Positions 53,613-62,440 of a DNA stretch of 64,000 nucleotides are shown in pieces. The DNA comes from Hymenobacter psoromatis (GTDB lineage: Bacteria > Bacteroidota > Bacteroidia > Cytophagales > Hymenobacteraceae). The DNA is taken from the NCBI RefSeq assembly GCF_020012125.1, contig NZ_JAIFAG010000001.1:3472001-3536000 (forward strand). Direction: 5' to 3'. Positions within the stretch are counted from its first letter, which is position 1. Every line of letters starts with the position of its first letter. Made by a program: the position numbers and the translations under genes. Below the pieces are notes generated by a model. That model was not told where the DNA came from. It was given only the letters and a program-made list of their open reading frames with translations, and did no database searches.

Positions 53613-54041
53613 ATAGTCTGTCCAGCAGAACTTCGCCCACTTTTAGTCGATTGCGGGAAGCCACCGGCCGGGCCAGCCAGCATCTTTGAGCCAAGTACTT
53701 AGTTGGCTTGCGCTACGACTGCTGCTTTCTCTCTTAACACCCGGCCGGGCTATGCTTGGCGGGTGGCTCTGCAGCTGCTGGCGCAGCTGGACTGCCTCAG
53801 TGGCCTGTCCGCTCACCCCATCCCAGCACGCGGGTATACTCGATAGTCAGTCCACCAGCGTGTCCGCTCAGCTACCGCTGAGCGGACACGCTGGCCCTGG
53901 AGCAGCGGCCAGGCTGCTGGGGCAGTCCCCTATGCTGATTATTTCGGTACCTAATCTTTATAAATGTGGCAATACCCGTCCAGACGGTCGTTGCTAGCTG
54001 CTTGCAGGGACCAATTGCTGCGAGAGTAAGAAAGATGCTGC
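53613..54041. other. Gene-free stretch with an 18-bp palindrome
   Basis: About 430 bp between the M16 gene and the DUF4386 gene. A plus-strand frame at 53686-53997 starts with TTG, has no recognisable domain and an odd Ser/Cys/Arg-rich composition, so it is not called. The stem-loop at 53855-53894 and a partial copy of its arm at 53806-53815 (TGTCCGCTCA) suggest remnants of a small mobile element. Confidence 0.4.
53855..53894. repeat. 18-bp perfect stem-loop
   Basis: CCAGCGTGTCCGCTCAGC at 53855-53872 pairs exactly with 53877-53894 around TACC. No T-run follows, so terminator function is doubtful. The arm word TGTCCGCTCA also occurs singly at 53806. Confidence 0.65.
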
Positions 54042-54776
54042 TTACGCGCCGGGCACCAAGCCTACCCGTGCTTGCCACTTGGCAATATTCACGCCTCTCA
54101 ACAGCAGCCACAAACACAGCGACAACTCGCCGACCAGCGGTGGCAGCAGGATGGCAGGAAGAAGCACATCGGCCAAGACCGGGGTAAAAAGGGCCGCGAA
54201 GCAGGCCACCAGGTAGCACGCGCCCGCCACCTGCATCAGCACACCCACCGTTTTCGGCAGGTAGCCCGACCGAAAAATCAGGTAGCCATTGACCAGGCAG
54301 GTAAAGCCAAAAAACACCAGCGCGATGTTGAAAGCAATGTCGTGCGCTCGTAGCTCCAGGTTGGCCAGCATAGCCAGTTGGGCTGGCCCAAAGGCGGCGC
54401 GGTACCCGGCATTGGCCAGCGTCGGCAGCACCAGCAGCAGAAATACTTTGCTGACAGCTTCCACGGCTAGGGACGCTAAGTTGAGAAAGAGGGCCAGCAG
54501 TACCAGGTTTTTGCTGACCGGCCGGAGCAGCAGGTACTCAATCCACAGCAGGGGCAAGGCACATACTACGACCAGGGTATTGGCCACCACACCAAGCTGC
54601 CACAGGGCCGGCGCGGCCAGAATATTGCGGGCCGTAGCGGCGGCATTACCCGCTACCAATAGCTTACCAGTTACAAACCCCTCCGCAAATCCCCCGAATA
54701 TGATGATAACCAAGTACAAAGCTCCGCCGAGGCGAGCATATAGCTGTGGCGAGGTTTCAATCGAGCGGGTTGTCAT
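54042..54776 (-). CDS. DUF4386 membrane protein
   Basis: 244 residues from ATG 54776. Six membrane helices, with the DUF4386 layout: an N-terminal SPQLYARLGGALYLVIIIFG, a long first periplasmic loop, VVANTLVVVCALPLLWIEYLL, and GFTCLVNGYLIFRSGYLPK in the fourth helix pair. Function of the family is not known; members occur near regulators and transporters. It lies 67 bp after the outer-membrane lipoprotein gene on the same strand, with a small hairpin in the gap, so co-transcription is possible but not sure. Confidence 0.85.
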   Translation of the reverse strand: MTTRSIETSPQLYARLGGALYLVIIIFGGFAEGFVTGKLLVAGNAAATARNILAAPALWQLGVVANTLVVVCALPLLWIEYLLLRPVSKNLVLLALFLNLASLAVEAVSKVFLLLVLPTLANAGYRAAFGPAQLAMLANLELRAHDIAFNIALVFFGFTCLVNGYLIFRSGYLPKTVGVLMQVAGACYLVACFAALFTPVLADVLLPAILLPPLVGELSLCLWLLLRGVNIAKWQARVGLVPGA

Positions 54777-54807
54777 GGCAAATTCCGGTTTGGGTCGAGC
54801 GTCAGCA

Positions 54808-54840
54808 GCTACTTGCTGCCTGAGCTTTTAGCAAGTAGCT
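54808..54840 (-). terminator. Stem-loop behind the 318-residue lipoprotein gene
   Basis: AGCTACTTGCT at 54808-54818 pairs with AGCAAGTAGCT at 54830-54840 (11 bp, 11-nt loop), 3 bp past the stop at 54844. No strong U-run, so perhaps only an attenuator. Confidence 0.4.
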
Positions 54841-54843
54841 CAT

Positions 54844-55800
54844 TCAGCGCGACAAATTAGGAATCCGAAACTGCACGCCCAGCGATGGAATGAACGTGAC
54901 GCCGCTCAGTGAGGTAGTGCTGCCGTCGAGCAACGTGTACTGGCCGTAGTTCTGGTAGTAGAGGCTGAGGGCGGGCACGAGGTAGGCGTATTTGTAGCCC
55001 AGTTTGAGGTTGAGAAACAGGCCGTAGGACGAGAAATCGCGGCTCTGGCGGGGCAGGTCGGGCAGCTTGGTGCCGCCCGCACGGTTGTACAGGTTGCTGG
55101 GCGTGAAGCCATAGCTCACCCACGAATGCCCGTACACGGCCCCGTAGCTGATAGCCCCGAGCGCCTCCTCGGGACCAAACGACTGGCTAACCGTGAGCGG
55201 AAGAAGCACGTCGTGGCGCGAGGCCGAGAGACCCAGCAGGTTGTTGAGGTCAGTGAGGAAGGGGATTCTGGGCAGGCCGGTGCGCTGAATGGCGTATTGC
55301 AGCCCGATGCTGGCGTAGGTGGTGCCGCCGGCTGCCCCGCGGCCAGGGTTTTCGACCGAGCCGGTGGGGCCGAGCAGCTGAAACTGGGTGTCGAAAACGT
55401 GCGAGCCAAAGGCGTATTTATAGCCCACGTCGAGGCGCGGCAGCACGCCGTAACGCAGGCTGAAGTCGGCGGCGGGCTGCACCGGGTCGAGCAGGTAGGC
55501 CAGGGCGGCGGCCTGCACATTATTCACCGCGCCGGAGTAGCGCACGGTGTCGCCGCGGGCGGCCTGGCCGCCGAGGCCGCTGGCGGCATCGCGCACGGCC
55601 GAACCGGCCTTGCTAAGCGGGGCGGTGCCCACGTTGAAGCTCTGGTTGTAGGCCACCCGAAACTCGCCCTGGGGCGTTACTTTGCCCGACGTAGTGATGC
55701 CCCGCGGCGCGGTGCAAGCCGTGGCTACCAGCAATAACAGCAGGCCCGCCCAACCTTTAGAACCGGAAAATGGAGCAGAAAAAAGCGAGGATTTTAGCAT
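54844..55800 (-). CDS. Putative outer-membrane lipoprotein of unknown function
   Basis: 318 residues from ATG 55800. Lipobox: LLLLLVATACTAPRG (Cys near residue 29). The rest is mainly beta strands rich in Tyr, Gly and Ser with phrases such as YGVLPRLDVGYKYAFGSHVF, GLFLNLKLGYKYAYLVPALS and the end FIPSLGVQFRIPNLSR, resembling a small barrel of the outer-membrane-protein/porin kind behind a lipid anchor. That combination is uncommon. No family recognised. DUF4386 follows downstream; the glycosyltransferase at 55960 is divergent. Confidence 0.7.
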   Translation of the reverse strand: MLKSSLFSAPFSGSKGWAGLLLLLVATACTAPRGITTSGKVTPQGEFRVAYNQSFNVGTAPLSKAGSAVRDAASGLGGQAARGDTVRYSGAVNNVQAAALAYLLDPVQPAADFSLRYGVLPRLDVGYKYAFGSHVFDTQFQLLGPTGSVENPGRGAAGGTTYASIGLQYAIQRTGLPRIPFLTDLNNLLGLSASRHDVLLPLTVSQSFGPEEALGAISYGAVYGHSWVSYGFTPSNLYNRAGGTKLPDLPRQSRDFSSYGLFLNLKLGYKYAYLVPALSLYYQNYGQYTLLDGSTTSLSGVTFIPSLGVQFRIPNLSR

Positions 55801-55959
55801 GACGAACGCGACGAAAAGCGGTTTGAAGCCGGCCTAAAACGAAAACCGGGCCAACCCCACCAAGCCGCAAACTACGCTCTACCGCCCGGCAGCCCTACCC
55901 CCCTCGCCCACCCCAACCGTCCATTAATCACGAATCGTTAATCCTTAATTACTGAGAAC

Positions 55960-57021
55960 ATGACTATCCTCTACGGCGTGCCGGGCGAGGGCCTGGGCCA
56001 CGCCACCCGCAGCAAAGTTGTCATTGCCTGGCTATTAGAGCAGGGGCACGAGGTGCGGGTAGTCAGCAGCTCGCGGGCGTTTGCGCTACTCGACCGGGCG
56101 TTTCCGGGTCGGGTACTCGAAATCAAGGGCTTTCACCTGGCGTATAAGAAGCTCACGGTCTCGAAGTCGCGCACGGTGAGCCTGACCTTGCGCACCGCGC
56201 CCGAGACGCTGCAAACCAACTTCCGGCAATACCGGGCGCTACTGCGCGGCTTCCGGCCCGAGACGGTGATTTCGGACTTCGAGTCGTTCAGCTACTTCTT
56301 CGCCAAGCTGCTGCGGGTACCGGTTATCAGCATTGATAACATGCAGATTATCAGCCGGGCGCACCTCGACATGGTAGTGCCACCGGCCCAGCAGGCGCAC
56401 TACGACCTGGCGCGCCACCTGGTGCGGGTCAAGCTGCCTCGCGCCCGCCATTACCTCATCACCACGTTTTTTGAACTGCCGCTGCGCCCGCGCTACGCCG
56501 AGCGTACTACGTTGGTGCCCAGCATTATCCGGCCCGATATTCAGGCCACTACCCCCACCCGCGGTGGCTACGTGCTGGTGTACCAGTCGGCCACCACGCA
56601 GGACGACCTGGTGGGGATTTTGCAGCAGCTGCCCGACCAGGAATTCCGCGTGTACGGCTTCAATAAGGACGAAGCCCACGGCAACGTGCTGCTGCGGCCT
56701 TTCTCCGAAGCCGGCTTCATTGCCGAGCTGGCTGGCTGCCGGGCGGTGCTCACCAACGGCGGCTTTTCGCTGATTTCGGAGGCCGTGTACCTGCGCAAAC
56801 CGGTGGGCGCGGTACCCATTCCGGCCCAGTTTGAGCAGTGGCTAAACGCGGCCGAGATTGAAAAGCGCGGCTACGGCCGGCACTTTGAAACCCTGACGGC
56901 GACCAACGTGGCAGCCTTTCTAGCCGGGCTACCGCAGTTTGAGACCGCGCTAGCGGGCTATTCGCAGCGCGGCAACGAGGTGCTGTTCGCACGCCTGGGC
57001 GAGCTACTGAACGAATTATAG
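55960..57021 (+). CDS. GT-B fold glycosyltransferase, MurG/UGT-like
   Basis: 353 residues from ATG 55960. The N-terminal Rossmann half opens with ILYGVPGEGLGHATRSKVV, the acceptor-side loop of the GT28/MurG kind (GxGHxxR). The C-terminal half has CRAVLTNGGFSLISEAVYL and KPVGAVPIPAQFEQWLNAAE, the GGxS..E nucleotide-sugar loop followed by the QxEQ site. No membrane helix. It matches a family often annotated as teichoic-acid or MJ1255-type glycosyltransferase; the acceptor is not known. It lies upstream of eno but is separated by 69 bp and an eno promoter. Confidence 0.88.
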   Translation: MTILYGVPGEGLGHATRSKVVIAWLLEQGHEVRVVSSSRAFALLDRAFPGRVLEIKGFHLAYKKLTVSKSRTVSLTLRTAPETLQTNFRQYRALLRGFRPETVISDFESFSYFFAKLLRVPVISIDNMQIISRAHLDMVVPPAQQAHYDLARHLVRVKLPRARHYLITTFFELPLRPRYAERTTLVPSIIRPDIQATTPTRGGYVLVYQSATTQDDLVGILQQLPDQEFRVYGFNKDEAHGNVLLRPFSEAGFIAELAGCRAVLTNGGFSLISEAVYLRKPVGAVPIPAQFEQWLNAAEIEKRGYGRHFETLTATNVAAFLAGLPQFETALAGYSQRGNEVLFARLGELLNEL

Positions 57022-58362
<1,341 letters not shown>

Positions 58363-58368
58363 CTCAAG

Positions 58369-58408
58369 TTTCTGGCTCCTAGGTTGAATGACTGCTAGGA
58401 GCCAGAAA
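58369..58408 (+). terminator. Stem-loop between eno and the FtsB-like gene
   Basis: TTTCTGGCTCCTAG at 58369-58382 pairs exactly with 58395-58408 (14 bp, 12-nt loop), 7 bp after the eno stop. It lacks a clean U-run. It may partly terminate eno or be part of a repeat. Confidence 0.5.
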
Positions 58409-58425
58409 TTAAGAACAAGGAACCG

Positions 58426-58731
58426 ATGAACTTCCTTACTCCCGTTCTGCGCGTGCTGCGCAACTTCTACTTCCTCACGGCCGTCGGCTTCGTGGTGTGG
58501 ATGACCGTGTTCGACTCCAACGACCTGGGCAAGCAGTACGAGATGTACCACAAGTGGCGCGAATTAAAGTCGGAGAAGGAATATTACGAGGCTAATATTA
58601 AGACCGTGAAGGAGGACCGGGCCGAGCTACTCAGCTCGCCGGCCTTGCTGGAGAAATTTGCCCGCGAAAAGTACCTCATGAAGCGGCCCGGTGAGGACGT
58701 GTTCGTGCTGGTGCCCAAAGAGGCCGAGTAA
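58426..58731 (+). CDS. Septum formation initiator, FtsB/DivIC-like
   Basis: 101 residues from ATG 58426. One membrane helix (LTAVGFVVWMTVFDSNDL) is followed by a coiled coil (YHKWRELKSEKEYYEANIKTV split over two heptad runs) and the C-terminal FAREKYLMKRPGEDVFVLV typical of the DivIC family (AREKYxMKxxxEDxFVI). It bridges early and late divisome proteins at the septum. eno followed by this gene is a common Bacteroidota order. Confidence 0.92.
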   Translation: MNFLTPVLRVLRNFYFLTAVGFVVWMTVFDSNDLGKQYEMYHKWRELKSEKEYYEANIKTVKEDRAELLSSPALLEKFAREKYLMKRPGEDVFVLVPKEAE

Positions 58732-58844
58732 TTTCGCCTGTAAACTTTCCGCCTATCGTTCGTTTTTGTTTCCTACTTATCACGCTGACCTTCAGCATTG
58801 GTCAGCCTACGCCGCCGCGTCACTCGCGCCCTACCCAGGCGCAG

Positions 58845-59174
58845 GTGGCGCGGCGGTTTTTGCTGGATGTACTGCGGGCCGACTACCCCGCCGCCTACCG
58901 CCGGCTGGCCCCGGAGGTACGGGCGGGGGTAGGGCTGCCCGCTTTCGGGGCGGCGGCCCGGCCGCTGTGGCAGCAAGGACAGGTTCGCGGCGCGCATGTC
59001 GAGCTATACCAAATCGGCACGCGCCTGGGCGATGGACGCGTGCCCGGACAGTGGTTTTGCCGCTTCGCGTTTGCCCGCGACTCGGCCCTGCGCCCGCCGC
59101 CGGTGCTGCTCGAAGTCACGTTTCGGGACACGGCGGCGCGGGCGGTGCTGGGATTTGGCATGCGGCAGCGCTAG
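58845..59174 (+). CDS. Small protein, probably exported; true start unclear
   Basis: The safe part is 109 residues from GTG 58845 (VARRFLLDVLRADYPAAYRRL ... FRDTAARAVLGFGMRQR). The same frame stays open upstream to the end of the FtsB-like gene and there reads VRFCFLLITLTFSIG, a clear signal-peptide core, before PTPPRHSRPTQAQ. No ATG, GTG or TTG precedes that signal; an ATT at 58731 overlapping the upstream stop could serve, or a base error may hide the start. The fold, with a repeated FLLDVLRADY-type helix and beta strands, recalls DUF3887-like secreted domains; uncertain. It is co-directional with the FtsB-like gene and convergent with anmK. Confidence 0.6.
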   Translation: MARRFLLDVLRADYPAAYRRLAPEVRAGVGLPAFGAAARPLWQQGQVRGAHVELYQIGTRLGDGRVPGQWFCRFAFARDSALRPPPVLLEVTFRDTAARAVLGFGMRQR

Positions 59175-59176
59175 CC

Positions 59177-60340
59177 TCAGCCGGGCAATGAAATCTTGCC
59201 CAGGCTCAGCCCGCCCGCGCCCGCCAGCGTCTCATTGGCCAGCACGGCGAAGAGCAGAGCTTCCTTGGCATCGGGGGGCACGCCGGCTTCGGCGGTGCTG
59301 CGGAGCGGAGCGGCGGGCAGGTGCCGGGCCAGGGCGGCGAGCAGCGCAGCATTGTGCGCGCCACCACCGCTGAGCAGCACCTCGGCGGCGGGCCGGGGGC
59401 CGAGGTAGTAGCGGGCCGCCAGGGCCACGGCGGCGGCCGTCAACTCGATAAGGGTCGCCAGCAGGTCGGGCGGGGGTAGGAATTCGGTAGTTGTAAGGCG
59501 CTGGTTTTCTGCGAGAAAGGCAGGCGAAAACAGCTCCGGGCCGGTGGTTTTGGGGAAGGGCGCGGCGAAAAACGGGTGAGCCAGCAGGGCGGCCAGCAGC
59601 CCGGCGTGGGGCCGGCCCTGCGCGGCCAGCTGCCCGCCCGCGTCGTAGAGCCGGCCAGGGTAGTGGCGGCGCACCACAGCATCAAGCAGGGTGTTGGCCG
59701 GGCCCGTATCGGTGGCCTGGGCGGGGCCACCATCGGCGGGCAGCAGCGTGAAGTTGGCGATGCCGCCCAGGTTGAGCAGCAGGCGGTTAACACCTTTTTC
59801 GCGAAACAACAACTCGTCGGCAAATGGGGCCAGCGGCGCGCCCTCGTAGCCGGCGGCCACGTGCTTCTGCCGAAAATCGGAGAGTGTGATAATGCCCGTG
59901 AGCTGGGCCAGATGGTCGCCGTCGCCGATTTGCAAGGTGGCGTGGTGCGGGAAATCGGCCCGGCCGTGCTGGTGGCGCGGCGCGTGCCAGATAGTCTGGC
60001 CGTGGCTGGCGAGCACGTCCACTTCGGTGGGCCCTACCCCCCATTCGGTCAGGCAAGCCAGCACGGCAGCGGCGTGGCGGCGGGCCAGCTCGGCATGGAG
60101 CAGCACCAGGTCTTCCAGGCGCACGGCGGGCTGGCTCACAGCGCGAATTTTTGCCTGAATAGCAGCCTCATACGGCACCGTTACGAAGCGCTCCAACTTC
60201 ACGCGCAGCCCCGCGCCGGCCCCGGTGCAGCAGCACAACGCCACGTCAAGGCCATCGAGCGAGGTACCCGACATCAGGCCGATGATGCGGCGGCTGGGCT
60301 GCGCGGCCAGGGCCGCCAGGCGGGCGAGCTGCGGGTTCAT
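59177..60340 (-). CDS. anmK: Anhydro-N-acetylmuramic acid kinase
   Basis: 387 residues from ATG 60340, normal length. The ASKHA-type phosphate loop is IIGLMSGTSLDGLDVAL; DVLASHGQTIWHAP, GDGDHLAQLTGIITLSDFR and LLNLGGIANFTLLP follow, and VLLSGGGAHNAALLAALA closes the ATP site. It phosphorylates and opens 1,6-anhydro-MurNAc from wall turnover. The ATG overlaps the MazG-like stop by 4 bp, so it is coupled to that gene, with dtd upstream. Confidence 0.96.
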   Translation of the reverse strand: MNPQLARLAALAAQPSRRIIGLMSGTSLDGLDVALCCCTGAGAGLRVKLERFVTVPYEAAIQAKIRAVSQPAVRLEDLVLLHAELARRHAAAVLACLTEWGVGPTEVDVLASHGQTIWHAPRHQHGRADFPHHATLQIGDGDHLAQLTGIITLSDFRQKHVAAGYEGAPLAPFADELLFREKGVNRLLLNLGGIANFTLLPADGGPAQATDTGPANTLLDAVVRRHYPGRLYDAGGQLAAQGRPHAGLLAALLAHPFFAAPFPKTTGPELFSPAFLAENQRLTTTEFLPPPDLLATLIELTAAAVALAARYYLGPRPAAEVLLSGGGAHNAALLAALARHLPAAPLRSTAEAGVPPDAKEALLFAVLANETLAGAGGLSLGKISLPG

Positions 60341-60681
60341 GCGGGGGTAGGGCCGCCGGCCAGCTTGGGGTTGTCGCGGTGGCGGGTGGCATCGCGCTGG
60401 GTTTTCTTGGCCAGGTTGCGGGTTAGCGCATCGGTGAGGTCCACGCCGGTTTGGTTGGCCAGGCAGATGAGCACGAACAGCACGTCAGCCAGCTCATCAC
60501 CCAGCTCCCTACCCCGGTCCGAGTCCTTGAACGACTGCTCGCCGTATTGCCGGGCGATGAGGCGGGCCACCTCGCCCACCTCCTCGGTGAGAATGGCCAT
60601 ATTAGTCAACTCGCTGAAATAGCGCACGCCGGTGGTCGTAATCCACTCATCTACCGTAGCTTGAGCTTGTTCGAGGGTCAT
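60337..60681 (-). CDS. MazG-like nucleotide pyrophosphohydrolase
   Basis: 114 residues from ATG 60681. The divalent-metal motif of the all-alpha NTP pyrophosphatases is visible: LTEEVGEVARLIARQY (ExxE) and RELGDELADVLFVLICLAN (ExxD), the length being that of a single-domain MazG/YpjD-type enzyme. It may remove damaged nucleoside triphosphates. The C-terminal 25 residues are basic and probably disordered. Gap of 9 bp after dtd, overlap of 4 bp with anmK: a three-gene operon. Confidence 0.9.
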   Translation of the reverse strand: MTLEQAQATVDEWITTTGVRYFSELTNMAILTEEVGEVARLIARQYGEQSFKDSDRGRELGDELADVLFVLICLANQTGVDLTDALTRNLAKKTQRDATRHRDNPKLAGGPTPA

Positions 60682-60690
60682 AATAGAAAA

Positions 60691-61146
60691 CTAACCGTTA
60701 GTGGCGGGCGAGTCCAGCACAATCGTCACTGGGCCGTCATTGAGCAAACTTACCTGCATATCGGCCCCGAAGATGCCAGTGGGCACCGGCCGGCCCAGCG
60801 CCGCGGCCACCAGCGCCACGAAGCGCCGGTAGAGCGGCTCGGCCACGGCGGGCGGGGCTGCGCCCGCGTAGCTAGGCCGGTTGCCCTTGCGGGCATCAGC
60901 CAGCAGCGTAAACTGGCTCACTATCAGCACTTCGCCGCCCACGTCGAGTACGCTGCGGTTCATCTGGCCATTGTCATCGTTGAAGATGCGTAGGCTAACC
61001 AATTTGCGGGCCTGCCAGGCTAGGGCGGCCTCGTCGTCGGTGGGCGCGCAACCGGCCAGTACCAGCAGGCCAGGGCCAATCTGGCCCGTGAGGGTGCCCG
61101 CTACGGTGACCGAGGCTTCGCGGACGCGCTGAATGACGAGACGCAT
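60691..61146 (-). CDS. dtd: D-aminoacyl-tRNA deacylase
   Basis: 151 residues from ATG 61146; an in-frame upstream start at 61179 is not needed and would lie in the flanking repeat. Both signature motifs are present: [18 protein letters not shown] and [13 protein letters not shown] (the Gly-cisPro motif). It frees D-amino acids (and glycine) from mischarged tRNA. First gene of the dtd, MazG-like, anmK run. Confidence 0.97.
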   Translation of the reverse strand: MRLVIQRVREASVTVAGTLTGQIGPGLLVLAGCAPTDDEAALAWQARKLVSLRIFNDDNGQMNRSVLDVGGEVLIVSQFTLLADARKGNRPSYAGAAPPAVAEPLYRRFVALVAAALGRPVPTGIFGADMQVSLLNDGPVTIVLDSPATNG

Positions 61147-61178
61147 GGAGTTGGTTGTTGATTGCTGATTATTAACCA

Positions 61179-61272
61179 TTTGTCCTTGCGAGCGCAGCGC
61201 GGCAATCGCCCCCGAGCGAAACCCACGCCGCTCGTTCGGGGGCGCTTGCCGCGCTGCGCTCGCAAGGACAAA
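61179..61272. repeat. 40-bp near-perfect inverted repeat, family B
   Basis: The left arm 61179-61218 (TTTGTCCTTGCGAGCGCAGC...) and right arm 61233-61272 pair with 2 mismatches in 40, around a 14-nt loop. It lies between mltG and dtd. The words GCGAGCGCAGCGCGGCAA and CAATCGCC link it to the 44972 element. Confidence 0.85.
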
Positions 61273-61278
61273 CGATTA

Positions 61279-62379
61279 TCATCGCTTAATCTTTAAGCTA
61301 TCCAAATGATGCTGGAAGCGGCGGGCGTTGAGCTTGTGCTCGGCGAAGGTGACGGCAAAATCGGAGAAGCCGCTGCCGTCGGGGCGGGCGCAGAAGAAGA
61401 TATAGTCGTGGTGGGCGGGGCGCAGCACCGCGTCCAGGGCCTGGGGGTAGGGCGTGGTGATGGGGCCGGGCGGCAGGCCCTTGTGGCGGTAGGTATTGTA
61501 GGGCGAATCTACTTTTTTATCCACGTTGAGCACGCGCTTGCGAGTGCCCAGGCCGTGCAGAGGCCAGAGCAGGGTCGGGTCGGCCTGCAAGGGCTGGCCC
61601 CGGCGCAGGCGGTTGAGATATACCCCGGCGATGCGGGGCCGGTCGAGCGGCTGGGCGGTTTCGCGCTGCACGATGCTGGCCAGCACCGCCACCTGCACGG
61701 GGCTCATCTTCAAAGAGTCGGCCTCAGCCAGCCGCTGCTTGTTCCAGAAGCGGCGGTGGCGCGCCGCCACCGAATCCAGGAACGCGGCGGCCGGCGTGGG
61801 CCAGCACAGCCGCAGCGGGCCGGGGATGAACAGCGTGCGCACCGTGGCCGTGTCGAGGCCGTAGCGGCGGGCTAAATAATCGTTATCAGCCAGTAGCTTA
61901 TGCAGCTGCGCCGTATCTAGGCTGAGCTGGCGGCCGGCCTGGCGCGGCAGCTGCGGCAGGTAGTGGAAGGGCTTGAGCGTGAAGGCCAGCGTATCCTGGC
62001 GGCCGCTGGCGAGCAGGCGCAGCAAAGCGAGGTTGCCAAGGCCGGCGGGCAGTGTATAGCGGCCGGGCTGCACCGGGTAGGCGGCCGTGCCGTAGCCCCA
62101 CCAGCGCGCCATGCGGGCAAAATCCGCGGGCCGCAGCAGTAGCCCCGGCTGCCGCAACGAATCCAGCACCGCCTTGAGCCCTACCCCCCTGCGGACGTAG
62201 AGGTAGGCCGGGCCGTCTACGGCGGCCGGCACGTTGGGGGCGTAGAGCAGGCGGTAGGCCAGCGCCCCGGTGCCCACCAGCACGGCCAGCAGCAGCGTGG
62301 CCAGCAGCCAGCGCCAGCGGCGCGGCTGGCGCGGAACCAGCGGCGGAGCAGGAAAAACAGGCGCGGCAGATTCGGTCAT
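61279..62379 (-). CDS. mltG: Endolytic peptidoglycan transglycosylase MltG
   Basis: 366 residues from ATG 62379. One N-terminal membrane helix (WLLATLLLAVLVGTGALAYRLL is the segment) then the YceG fold. The catalytic Glu is in LASIVQRETAQPLDRPRIAG and YLNRLRRGQPLQADPTLLW follows, both family hallmarks, with the ending DYIFFCARPDGSGFSDF. It cuts nascent glycan strands at the inner membrane. A TAATTTTG promoter element lies about 40 bp upstream. No operon partner. Confidence 0.95.
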   Translation of the reverse strand: MTESAAPVFPAPPLVPRQPRRWRWLLATLLLAVLVGTGALAYRLLYAPNVPAAVDGPAYLYVRRGVGLKAVLDSLRQPGLLLRPADFARMARWWGYGTAAYPVQPGRYTLPAGLGNLALLRLLASGRQDTLAFTLKPFHYLPQLPRQAGRQLSLDTAQLHKLLADNDYLARRYGLDTATVRTLFIPGPLRLCWPTPAAAFLDSVAARHRRFWNKQRLAEADSLKMSPVQVAVLASIVQRETAQPLDRPRIAGVYLNRLRRGQPLQADPTLLWPLHGLGTRKRVLNVDKKVDSPYNTYRHKGLPPGPITTPYPQALDAVLRPAHHDYIFFCARPDGSGFSDFAVTFAEHKLNARRFQHHLDSLKIKR

Positions 62380-62418
62380 TCAACTAAAAAAACTGGCGGG
62401 CCACCGGCCGCCTCAGCT

Positions 62419-62426
62419 CAAAATTA
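62419..62426 (-). promoter_or_regulatory. Bacteroidota -7 element of mltG
   Basis: The minus strand reads TAATTTTG, exact TAnnTTTG, with a leader of about 33 nt to the mltG ATG. Confidence 0.4.
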
Positions 62427-62440
62427 CGCCCTACCCCCAC

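Noticed and set aside
53686..53997. 103-codon frame after the M16 gene
   Set aside because: TTG start, unusual composition, no homology that I can see, and it contains the 18-bp palindrome.
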